A DNA stretch of 64,000 nt, taken from positions 176,001 to 240,000 of the forward strand of contig CAHIKZ030000060.1 in assembly GCA_903632075.3 (NCBI GenBank). The letters are read 5' to 3'. Both the position numbers and the translations under genes were made by a program. Below are positions 55,065-64,000 of this stretch, piece after piece. Each line of letters begins with the position of its first letter. Within the stretch, counting starts at the first letter, position 1. The notes under the pieces are model-generated. The model searched no databases, was not told the origin of the DNA, and saw only the letters and a program-made list of their open reading frames with translations. Source of the stretch: Acanthosepion pharaonis (lineage: Eukaryota > Mollusca > Cephalopoda > Sepiida > Sepiidae).

Positions 55065-55192
55065 GTTTCTTGTACACTTTCCAAAGTTAAGCAGAGTCAG
55101 ACCTGGTCAGAACTTACATGGGTGACTGTTTGGAAACACTTATACTGTAAGTAATCTCCTACAATTTGAAATATGCTTTTGCATTAAATAAC
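55065..55192 (+). mobile_element. SINE family S, internally deleted
   Basis: 5S-like 'tttccaaagttaagcagagt', 'cagacctggtcagaac', 'atgggtgactgtttgg', 'actgtaagt', then at once the tail 'gcattaaataacgc'. The tRNA-like part is missing. A T-type SINE follows directly. Confidence 0.65.
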
Positions 55193-55492
55193 GCAGCTAT
55201 GTACCATGCATGATACACACTTAGGTGATAATGTATCTTTTGATACATGAAAGATGAAGCTGACTTTTTCCGCAGTAGATTGCCATTTCTTTCTGCACTA
55301 GACCAGTTGCTATCCAAGGCTATAGAACCTGGTCTATCCTGCTATTTACCCACAGCTTGTGGAAGAAGACGATTCATACCTTTCCCAAGGGTATTAGCAC
55401 GTAAGTGAATGTAATGGATTTGACTGGAATTCGAACTCATCTCTCCGATTCCTCAACCCGAGCTGCTATCCATTACGTCACTGTGCCTCTTG
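55193..55492 (-). mobile_element. SINE family T, full length
   Basis: Minus strand: 'gaggcacagtgacgtaatgg' head, 'gagatgagttcgaattccag' (B box), 'cttacgtgctaatacccttg', core near 'aagctgtgggtaaatagc', 'gatagaccaggttctatagc', tail 'caccTAAGTGTGTATCATGC'. Confidence 0.8.
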
Positions 55493-56028
55493 TTAAATAA
55501 TACACAAAGGCATAAAAAACAAACAATAAAAAAAAAAAACAACCAATTTATGGAACAGACTCCCAAGAAGATGCTGTCCCCCCAAAAAACTATTATCTTT
55601 ATCTATCAAACATATGTAAAAATAGGTGGATAATGATAAATGGTGGTTGAAAAAAAAGGGAAAAAAAAAAAGGGAAAAATTTAAAAATATAAAATGCGTA
55701 ATATAATAAAAAAAAATAAAGGTTTCGGATATTATAACGGGCAGTATATAATACAATGGTTTTAAAAAAATATGGTTTATAAAAAAAATTGTATATAAAT
55801 AATTTTAAATAAAAATATATATTATATATATAATAAATGTTTAATTTTTATAATTTATAATATTATATAATTTATTAAAGTAATACTATTTGTTTCAAAA
55901 GGTTTTAAATAATTTAAAGGGGGGTTTTAGTATTTACATTTATGTGTGTGGAAAAAAAAATATTTTAAATCCCAAAATTTTTTTAATTTATACAATATAT
56001 ATTTTTTATATATTTATATATAAATTTT

Positions 56029-56063
<35 letters not shown>

Positions 56064-56100
56064 TTTAAAATATATTATAATTATATAAATTTATATTTAT
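55493..56100. other. extremely AT-rich stretch
   Basis: A/T over long runs with (TA)n at 56037-56063. The sequence from 55640 to 56100 looks like a low-complexity or poorly resolved stretch. No genes. Confidence 0.5.
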
Positions 56101-56365
56101 ATTTTAAAAAATTTTTAAAGAATATATATTCTATTCATACGAACCTATCCTAGAATCTTGTCAGTATTAAATTGGGGTGTCGATATGCCGTAAAATAAAA
56201 TAAACCAAAACCAAAAATCCGTCACTGAAACCTGATCTACAAACTGATTTTTTATATTCTCTTCATACGAATCTATCCTAAAAATTTTATTGGCATTAAA
56301 TAACCCATTGAGGTGTCGATATGCCGTAAAACAAAATTAACCAAATAAACCAAACCAAAATTTGC
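56101..56365 (+). mobile_element. SINE family X tails, two copies
   Basis: 'ttcatacgaacctatccta' with 'cagtattaaattggggtgtc', 'gatatgccgtaaaat' and then, 130 bp on, 'ttcatacgaatctatccta', 'ggcattaaataacccattga', 'ggtgtcgatatgccgtaaaa': two X 3' ends in tandem. Confidence 0.65.
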
Positions 56366-56754
56366 TTTCGATCAGCCAATGTATAGCTATTTTATAAAGT
56401 TTGACGGGTGGACTAACAGAAGTCACAGAATTTTATATATAGATATATTTATATTCCCTTTGACGAAATAAGGATTTCAGAGAACAAAGATAGATTGTCT
56501 ATTTAAAAAAAAAATAAGGGATCGACCGTAGTCGGGATTATGGAATCAGTGTGAACGATCCTTTCCTTAGCTGTACTGTATGTGCTTTTAAGGGATAATA
56601 TGGATTAAACATCTTTATTTATGGGGTTTAAGGGAACTCATGCAAGCTTAACAGATTAAACATCAGAAAGTTTCTTATCTTCATCAGTACGGCTGATGCT
56701 AACCCCCAGGGGAGTGACGTTTGTGCATTCTCTGGGTAACATTTTCAGCTGAGA

Positions 56755-57340
56755 TGTAATGAAAAGAGTGCATTGAATCAACTCCTAAGTCTGCAGCTAA
56801 GAAAGTTAGTTGTCTGTGCGATGCGAGACAATTTCTCTTGCCTGAATCTAGCTTACATATTTATAAGTCTTTCATTCGTCCATGATTTGAATATTGCTGC
56901 TAGATATTGTCTGGTACACCTGCTGTATACTTGCAGATTCTTGATAAAATCCAAAGAAGAATCTGCAATGTTATTGGTCCTGACCTGGCATCTCGGATTC
57001 AGTCACTTTTCTACCGCCATAATTTATCTTTTATGGTAATTGTTCTGATGAACTTTCCTCTATAGTACCTAGACTTTATGGATCTAAGCGCCTTTACTAG
57101 ATTGGCAACTAGTTTTCATCATTTACAGTTGAAATGGCGAGCTGTAACCGTAAGTTCTATGCTTAACAGGTTCTTCTACTGCTCGTCTCTCTTGTGGAAC
57201 TCTCTTCAACTTCTTGGCTTCCTGGTCAACATTGATCTTCAAAAATTGAAATGCAATGTCAATCGTTATCTTCTGTCTTCTTAATTCATGTCAATAGCAC
57301 TTTTTATTGTATTCTTTAACATTCTGTAAACTCTCCTATA
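56755..57340 (+). pseudogene. LINE-A reverse transcriptase C-terminus
   Basis: Broken frames: CMRDNFSCLNLAYIFISLSF-like start near 56815, IQRRICNVIGPDLASRIQ near 56955-57003, then FYRHNLSF, and from 57078 MDLSAFTRLATSF, FYCSSLLWNSLQLLGFLVNI, DLQKLKCNVNRYLLSS and a stop at 57282. The end of the ORF is intact in the last frame. Confidence 0.7.
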
Positions 57341-57360
57341 AATACTTTCATGGTAATAGA

Positions 57361-57490
57361 TCGATATACGCCTGAAGCACAACGGCCGAAACGTTGTGAT
57401 AAAAATAACAAAGATGAGGACAACAGTCCGAATATAAATAGTGTAAATAATATCTCCTCATCCGAGAAATTCAAACAAAAATTTGATGCT
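57361..57490 (+). mobile_element. family J 3' end
   Basis: GCCTGAAG, CACAACGGCCGAAACGTTGT, GATAAAAATAACAAAGATGA, GGACAACAGTCCGAATATAA and one tail unit with 'ctcctcatccgagaaa'. Short, 5'-truncated. Confidence 0.75.
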
Positions 57491-57624
57491 TGATTGGTCA
57501 CTGTGGATATTGTTATACCTTAAATCGGTTAAGGGTCTCAGCTTGTAAACGCCACTTCACCCGTCTTCTCCTGTTACCTGAGGGTTGCGGCCAGCGGGAG
57601 TACACATGTAAGCTACGTAGAATC

Positions 57625-57800
57625 AGAACAGGGTAAGTAACGTTGAGCTAAATGGGTGACCGCTTGGGAATACCTGGTGCTGAAAGCTTGAATGTGCGGG
57701 CGGTGGAGTGAATAACAGCTCGGTGATAATGTAATCGGCGAGCCGAGTTCAAATTCCAGTCAAGATTTTTTTTTTTTTTTTACATTCACTTACACGTAAA
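57625..57800 (+). mobile_element. SINE family S, truncated
   Basis: 5S-like 'gggtgaccgcttgggaatac', 'ctggtgctgaaagctt' (closest to true 5S in the window), then tRNA-like 'gcggtggagtgaataacagc' and B box 'cgagttcaaattccag', ending in a T-run. Confidence 0.75.
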
Positions 57801-58935
57801 ATAGTCTTTATTTCAAAGTTCTATTTTTTATTCTGACGCAATTTGAGCTTCACAAACGAAACTGAAATCAGTTCGGCAAGTGAATAATGCTAAAATAGTG
57901 TGTAATTTACACACCAACAACATACTAGTGGTAGAATTACGAATAGATAAAAAGAAATCAGTAACAACGGAAAATGCAACACAGATATCCCTAGGCGCAT
58001 TAAAATAATAAAATCGGCTTCCAGAAACAACGTCTACAAAGATAAGAAAATCACGTTGAAAACAAATATTGAATAGGTGACTAGCAATAATAGAAAGGCA
58101 AAAGATGTCTCTCAAAAGCTAAGCACAGTAATGAAAAACAGGAAAATTTCGTTAGAAACAAAGAAAAATGTAAGCTATGAATAGATTCTGACTAGCTCAA
58201 CAAGTTTCTAAAAATATATTATACCCGGTTTAACAGCAAAATTGCCCAAATCATGTAACCCCGTGGGATAATTGTCCATCCCACAAAATTTTTAATATCT
58301 AAAATAAAAAACACTAAAATATTGAGTTTCTTTTCCCAGGTTTAGACGTTAAGTCATGTTGACACCATTTGTCGTAATAATCACAAAAAAAAATTATTCA
58401 GCTAGAAAGAGAACAGGTTGAACTCGTTTTGTGTTATGTCTTCTCAACTGAGCAATGGTAAGAGGAAAATGATCATTCATACTCTGGCTTTCTTCTTCAA
58501 AGTTCGTGCAAGAACCATCATGGGAACGGTAAAATTGTAAAACTTGGAACAGTAGAAAGGAAAACTGGATCAGGAGGTTGATAACAGCAGGAGATCACCC
58601 TTTCAACTTAGAGCTAAATGCATTCTTATTGTTCAAAGTAGAGTGCAATAGTTTTATATAAAAAAAAAACGCAAAGAATTCCAGTAAGATATATTTAATC
58701 GTTTCTAAGATACAACGGTTCAAATCTTAATCTAACAATTGGACAATTTTGCTGTTACACGATTTGGACAATTTTGCTGTTACACTCGGTATATATCTAA
58801 ATTGAACAGAAATAGGACTTAAAAAACAAAAGGTAAAAACAATCTATCGTGTGCTTTATAAGGGGGTTCGAATGCTGCAATCCACCAAGAAAAATTTTGA
58901 AATTTTGACAAAATGTAAGGTAATTTTGTGACCAT
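57801..58935. other. stretch without recognised features
   Basis: Includes a 19-bp local duplication ('ggacaattttgctgttacac' type) at 58741-58785. No genes recognised. Confidence 0.4.
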
Positions 58936-58939
58936 ATGA

Positions 58940-59010
58940 AATGGTTGGTTGTTCTTGTTTGGCGGCATATCAACACCTCTATGGGTTATTTAATGCCGAA
59001 ATCTAAATAT
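58940..59010 (-). mobile_element. SINE family X/S 3' tail
   Basis: 'ggcggcatatcaacacctct' and 'atgggttatttaatgccgaa', the tail shared by S and X, in reverse. Confidence 0.6.
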
Positions 59011-59079
59011 TTTGTACGCAATTTTATTTTATTTTTGGAAATAATCATAGTTTAGTGATTCGCGTGTCACTAATTAACA

Positions 59080-59300
59080 GATTGGAAGACAAGAGAAACA
59101 AACCAGAGATAGCTAAAGACAAAAATTACTAGAGTTACAATAAAAAAAAGAAATTAGAGAGCCATAATCCTCAACGTCCTGAAAGGACACGGCACATAGA
59201 AGACAAAGAAGACAGTTAATTTCCTATTTCTTTGTTACTAATATCTCCAATTCGTAATTCTAAAGAAAGTTGTGGAGGGCCGTGATTACAACGTCCGGAA
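59080..59300 (+). pseudogene. RTE-like LINE ORF terminus, two pieces
   Basis: Near 59157-59200 RAIILNVLKGHGT and a stop; near 59262-59298 KLWRAVITTSGKK. Both match the R-K-L-W-R-x-M-I-x-N-V-L-K-G-H-G end of this LINE, so two ORF ends lie close together. Confidence 0.6.
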
Positions 59301-59790
59301 AGAAGATGTCACTTTTTTTTTCATTTATAAATCTACCATTTGTGCCCACTTTGAATATTGCAGCCACATCTGGTTTAGTGCTCCACTATATATTTATTCT
59401 TGATAAATCCAAAGAGTTTGATATATTAGTGATCCTGACCTGGCATTTGGCTTAAGTCACTTTCCTACATCCTGTGTAGCTTCTATAAAATACTTTCATG
59501 ATGTCTTCCCTATTTGGTACGTTATATTTTTATGGACATTATAAATTTAAACGTACGTTAACATTGGCGGAAAGTCTTTACACAGTACTAGATTGACAGC
59601 TAGGTCTTACATTTTACATTTGAAATGGCTAGATGTAACCGTAAGTTCTATGCTAGCAGTTTCTTCTCTCGCACTTCTCGCTTTTGGAACTCTCTTCTGC
59701 TTGTTGCTTTTTCAGTAAATTTTGATCTTCAAAGATTTAAATGCAATGTCAATCGTTATCTTCTGTCTTCTTAATTTCCTGTTCTTTTAT
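59300..59790 (+). pseudogene. LINE-A reverse transcriptase C-terminus
   Basis: FINLPFVPTLNIAATSGLVL (partly out of frame) at 59320-59385; then ARCNRKFYASSFFSRTSRFW, NSLLLVAFSVNFDLQRFKCN and VNRYLLSS with a stop at about 59775. The terminus is well preserved. The 3' UTR follows and is itself duplicated. Confidence 0.7.
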
Positions 59791-60475
59791 TATTCTCTCT
59801 CTTAATAATGTCTTTTTTCTCGCATTCTCTAACACTCAGTAATCCCTTGCGTCTTAGCGGATTTATTGCCTTGATTGGGGTGAAATGATTTTTTTCAAAA
59901 ATCAATGTTTTCGCAATAAATTTATACTAACCAAACAATGTTCCTAAATTTCCGAAATATTCTTAGATTCATTTGATAAATAGCCCGTGTCTATTTGAGT
60001 TGATTCTATTTGTTCGTATTAAAAACAGAATAACTTTATTAGGACGTACCAGATTTTTATCTGTAAATTTTGATCTTCAAAACTTAAATGCAATGTCAAT
60101 CGTAATCTTCTGTCTTCTTAATTCCCTATTCTTTTATTGTTCTCCTCCCTTAAGTGTCTTTTTATCGCATTCTAACACTCAGTAATCCCTTGCGTCTTAG
60201 CGGATTTATTGCCTTGATTGGGGTGAAATATTTTTTCAAAAATCAATGTTTTTCACTTAATAGAATTTATACTAAATCAAAACAATGTTTTTAATTTTCC
60301 TAGATATTCTTAGATTAATTTGATAAATAGCCCGTGTCTATTTGAGTTGATTCTATTTGTTCGTATTAAAACATAATAACTTATTAGGGACGTACCAGAT
60401 TTTTATTTTATATCCTCTGTAACTCTTTGTCTTAGTGGTTTTATTGCCTTGTTTGGGCTGAACTGATTAAACATT
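59716..60475 (+). repeat. tandem duplication of LINE-A 3' end, ~348-bp unit
   Basis: 'tttgatcttcaaa' recurs at 59721 and 60069, 'cgtcttagcggatttattgc' at 59849 and 60196, 'aatagcccgtgtctatttga' at 59978 and 60326. A third partial copy ('cttagtggttttattgcc') lies at 60431. Two units plus a partial. Confidence 0.9.
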
Positions 60476-61718
60476 TTGTTTCCGTTGAAATAATAAAATA
60501 AGAAGAAAATCCATGTGAATGGTACCCGATAACAGTTTTAAGATATTTTTTGCTTAGACTCTTCCGGGATTAATTGTTGGCTTCGCCTGATTAGAGACAG
60601 GAAATGGAAAGACTCTATCAACAACACCCTCCGCCACACCAATTGACGAAATAAGCTGAATTCGTATTACTCCATTTATTGGTTCTCCAAATAGCTGTTA
60701 GCTGATTTTTTACTATGGTTAATATTACATTTACAAGTAGAGGCGGGGATACAACGGCTCATGTGGAAACAAATTGTATATTTAAACATTCACATTGGCT
60801 ATTTGGCAATTGATTCAAACTTTATAAAATCGTAAATAATAAGGATTTGCTAATATTTAGTTCAGATATTTTAATAATTTAGTAAATGTTTATAAATTTA
60901 TGAATAAAATATTGTTTTCATATTTATTCTTTTATAAACTAGTAAAGGATAAATAGTCCGCTGCATTACTTTTAATACAAGTTGTATTAATTTTTAGAAT
61001 GTTGTAAATATAAAATTATTCTTGTAAAGAAACAATCTAATAAATAAATAGCAATTAATATTTTTGTTATAAATTCTCAAGAACAAAGAAAATATATAAA
61101 TTCATTTTCATATGTTTCAGTTTTAACAAATATAATCCTAATATAATAATTGGAAAAAATATGTATTTAACAACTTGCATATGAAAAGCTTTCAATAACT
61201 GTAAGGACTTTGCAAAATAATTTTATATATTGTACCATTTTTCAGCAAAACTTGTTAGATGAAAAGATAGTTCAGGATGTCTTTGGATGTCTATATAATT
61301 TCATATAAGTAACATGGGAAATGTTTTTATCTTTTTGCAGAAGTAACAAGAAATATGTAGAAATTTTTCCTTTCAAAATGCTGACATAATTTTAACATGG
61401 TTTTTTTTTCTCTTTCTGTTTTTATTGGTGCAATTAATAACAGGAATTCTGTTTTCATCCATTTTCTTGTAAATTCTTTCTAAATTCATGAGAGCAGACA
61501 TATTGTGAAGTGTCAGATTTGTAGAAGTCTGTAAAAACAGCTGCAAATTATAAAAATGATATTTGCATCAACAGCAACCTCAGTGTGAGCAGGCTGTTCT
61601 GGTTGAGTATTATTACTCACTTCTTTGGGTGCTCTAGATGTGTGATCTTGTGGCAAACTTATCTAAACAGTCATATTTGCTTTAATGATAAAAACATGAT
61701 ACCAACCAGAAAATGTAT
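60476..61718. other. AT-rich stretch, nothing recognised
   Basis: No coding residues or dispersed repeats recognised. Confidence 0.4.
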
Positions 61719-61727
61719 ATATATATC

Positions 61728-61816
<89 letters not shown>

Positions 61817-61913
61817 TTGATTGAAAATAACTGGATTGGATAGCAATGGAGAAAACAGGTATACCAAGATGATACCAATCAGAAAATGTAACAGAGGTCA
61901 ATTCACACACACA

Positions 61914-61944
<31 letters not shown>

Positions 61945-61945
61945 G
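61719..61945. repeat. TA/CA microsatellite and (ATAC)n
   Basis: (TA)n(CA)n(TA)n at 61719-61815 and (ATAC)n at 61905-61945. A block 'gataccaaNcagaaaatgta' occurs on both sides (61698 and 61870), so the tract lies in a small duplication. Confidence 0.85.
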
Positions 61946-61961
61946 TATACCATACGTTAGA

Positions 61962-62263
61962 GGCACAGTGGAGTAATGGATAACAGCTTGGATTGAAAAA
62001 TCGGTGAGACGAGTTTGAATTCCAGTCAAATTCATTGCATTCACTTACGTGCTAATACCCTTGGGAAAAGTACAAATACTCTTCTTCTCCCCCCCCCAGC
62101 TATGGGTAAATAGCAGGACAGACTAGGTTCTATAGCCTTGGATGGCAATTGGTCTACCACAAAAAGAAATGGCAACCTACTGTGGGAAAAAATCTGCTTC
62201 ATCTGTCATGTATCAAAAGATACATTATCGCCTAAGCGTGTATCATGCATAGCACATAATTAA
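61962..62263 (+). mobile_element. SINE family T, full length, plus strand
   Basis: Head 'ggcacagtggagtaatggat', B box 'gacgagtttgaattccag' at 62008, 'cttacgtgctaatacccttg', core 'cagctatgggtaaatagc', 'agactaggttctatagcc', 'ctactgtgggaaaaaatctg', tail 'gcgtgtatcatgc'. The A-box region and the tRNA-Arg-like 'GTAATGGATA' are clear. Reference copy for family T in this window. Confidence 0.85.
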
Positions 62264-62277
62264 TATACACCACACAT

Positions 62278-62790
62278 ATGAGGTCTGTCTGAAAAATACC
62301 AGAATTGGTTAGTTATGGGGAAAAGACGGATAAGCATCATTGTGTTATCATCTAACATGATATTTTGGGATTATATAACTGTAATCTTAGTTTTCTGCAA
62401 CCATTGCATTTTTTTGCACATGCTTTTGTAGCAGGCCACCACAAAAATGCACCTGCTCGCATTACCTTCAGCATCTGGCTGTTCGTGGCTGAGAAAACGC
62501 TCGCTGTACTGGAACAACCTACCTAATTCACATAAACTTCTCTGTGTATCTTTTTCATTTCCCCAAATACAAGGAGTTCATCCAGGGTACCTATTTTGAA
62601 GGCCTGGAGGCCATCTGACATAGCTGAGAGGCATCAAAGAAGAACCCTTGCAGCAGTGAATAGAAGGATGGAAACATGCCTTAGACTCAAGGTAGATTAT
62701 TTTGAAGAGGGAAATTATGTAGTTTGTTGTTTGGAATTTAAATAAATTGTTTTAGACACCAGTCCCATTACTATTCAGACAGACTTTTTA
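62278..62790 (+). mobile_element. mariner-type element 2, internally deleted
   Basis: Left end 'gtctgtctgaaaaatac', right end inverted 'gtctgtctgaatagtaa'. Inside is only the last part of a transposase: EKTLAVLEQ near 62500, PKYKEFIQGTYFEGLEAI at about 62562-62615, then broken codons to RLDLR- and F-E-G-N-Y-like residues at 62690-62730. In SETMAR/mariner-type transposases this block follows the second catalytic Asp. About 510 bp against the usual 1.3 kb, so non-autonomous. Confidence 0.7.
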
Positions 62791-62928
62791 TGTCTCCAAA
62801 CAAGTTCAATTAAAAATGACCCACAAGGTCTGTTTAACTTTTTATTGTACTTTTCCAATTTTCAAATAATGTGTTGAGTATTGTTCACAAAATTGTGAAT
62901 AAAATGTCTATAGTTCATATTGTTTTGT

Positions 62929-63204
62929 TTAAGAACTTTTATACAAAGTAATTTTTAAGAACCAATCTGATGTCTGTGTGATAATAAGAATTGCTTTGTC
63001 TACATCTTGATATTCTTTGGAAACCTGAAAGTTGTCAGATGTGTCTAAACACACAGCATAGCCAATCTCGATTAGTTTCCCTATGCTTTCGTTTTTTTGT
63101 AATTTTTTTTCTGTTTTTAACGGGTTTTTTTTAAACATTAGTTCAATTGAATCCTTTTCGAGGGTGAAATGTACTACACAGATTTTCTCCACTTTGTCAT
63201 TCAA
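62929..63204 (-). CDS. unrecognised 91-residue open frame
   Basis: I do not recognise it. It begins MNDKVEKICVVHFTLEKDSI and is rich in K, E, I and D with little low complexity, unlike most frames here. It has no membrane segment or metal motif. It lies between a mariner remnant and a (TA)n tract at 63239-63280. It might be a piece of an old transposon ORF or a single exon; a start Met and stop alone do not make a gene in this AT-rich DNA. Confidence 0.18.
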   Translation of the reverse strand: MNDKVEKICVVHFTLEKDSIELMFKKNPLKTEKKLQKNESIGKLIEIGYAVCLDTSDNFQVSKEYQDVDKAILIITQTSDWFLKITLYKSS

Positions 63205-63236
63205 TTAAGATATAGTGAAATTTATATATCATATTC

Positions 63237-63238
<2 letters not shown>

Positions 63239-63280
<42 letters not shown>
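63239..63280. repeat. (TA)n microsatellite
   Basis: About 20 TA units. The rest of the window to 64000 is AT-rich with a (CA)n at 63401-63413 and a terminal (TA)n; nothing else recognised. Confidence 0.95.
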
Positions 63281-63282
<2 letters not shown>

Positions 63283-64000
63283 AGTAATTTATAATATTAA
63301 TGCTCTGTAAATTTACATTGAGCATTATTTTGTAACAATAAAAATATCAATAAGAACACCGGATTATATATGTTACTGTTCTTTCTTTTTATTTATATAT
63401 ACACACACACACATATATGTATATACAATTCGGTGGGCTGCTGGATCATGCAATTTAAATTGTATATTTAGGCAACACAACTATACTTAAACATAAAAAC
63501 AATAAACAAAAATTAAAAATTCTTGAAGCCTTATACATAAAACAGTTGAAACCTAACCTGAACAAAATAAACTATGAAATCTTCACAAATATCCTTAAAT
63601 TCCTATAATTTATAACAGAAGCCATTGGTTTATACCAACAGCTTCCCATACTTAATACTTCTCGTTTTTCACTCTCGCGTGGTCATGTGTGACATCACGA
63701 GCTGCGACACAATTTTCACTTCCCCGTCTCATATATATGCAGCAAGGGCAGACTATCATTGTTGTTTCATCCATGTGTTGTTTGATTTATTGAAATTGTC
63801 ATCTTTGATAATGGTTTTTGTAAGCCAAAACTTAGATTGGATTTAAACTTTTATCAATATGGTGTTTTCCTTTCATCTTTCAACGATAATGTGATTAAGC
63901 TTATTAGACAATATGAAAGGGACTTACTTAAAATAAATAGATAAAACTTGTCTATATTATTTAATGAAACATGCATTAATGTGTGTATATATATATATAT

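Noticed and set aside
61962..62030. tRNA-Arg gene
   Set aside because: The head resembles tRNA-Arg only in the A-box and B-box regions, the arms do not pair throughout, and the same sequence is the head of a dispersed SINE.

Overview
This is AT-rich animal nuclear DNA with no host gene that I can support. The best guess is a cephalopod mollusc, probably an octopus. The reasons are several tRNA-Arg-like SINEs of the general octopus OR type (recognised from memory, not by search), a 5S rRNA/tRNA chimeric SINE, many jockey/CR1-like and RTE-like LINE remnants, mariner-type DNA transposons and very long (TA)n tracts. Nearly every open frame is either a decayed transposon piece or a translation of a simple repeat. 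The window reads as intergenic or deep intronic DNA built from layers of nested insertions.

Layout. 0-5 kb: a Helitron-like element, a mariner with both ends, a piggyBac-like MITE and LINE ends. 5-11 kb: 5S/tRNA SINE copies, an RTE-like LINE piece and long unrecognised AT-rich stretches. 11-20 kb: a jockey-like LINE with zinc-knuckle ORF1 and RNase H remnants in both orientations, and a minus-strand RTE-like LINE broken by two tRNA-type SINEs. 20-30 kb: composite SINE 'X', CT-rich minisatellite, and a readable nest of LINE in LINE with a SINE inside, then more 5S/tRNA SINEs. 30-38 kb: minisatellites, (TA)n tracts, and a small Tc1/mariner-type element sitting in (TA)n. 38-46 kb: the most interesting region, described next. 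46-64 kb: LINE-A and RTE-like ends, GA and TA simple repeats, more SINEs and a second mariner.

The main result is one retroelement family, here called J. The copy at 39640-40870 is flanked by a perfect 13-bp target duplication. On the minus strand it carries a decayed GIY-YIG endonuclease like that of Penelope-like elements (PLEs), then a 3' region with tRNA-like A and B boxes, then a tail with a small hammerhead-like stem. About five copies of the tail unit are joined in inverted orientation at its 5' truncation point. Two shorter J copies (10972-11336 and 38394-38753) are also flanked by perfect 12-bp duplications and also have inverted tail at the 5' end. The tail has expanded into tandem arrays at 35262-35850, 40358-40870 and, most strikingly, 42475-45640 (about 3.1 kb). 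So one PLE family explains dispersed inverted-repeat elements and a local satellite.

SINE families: T has a tRNA-Arg-like head; S has a 5S rRNA head plus a tRNA-like part; X is composite with a variable inner subrepeat. T, S and X share a core close to CCCAGCTATGGGTAAATAG. S and X also share a 3' end close to TTAAATAACCCATTGAGG. LINE names A and B, and 'RTE-like' and 'jockey-like', are working labels from residues I recognise; exact clades need a database search.
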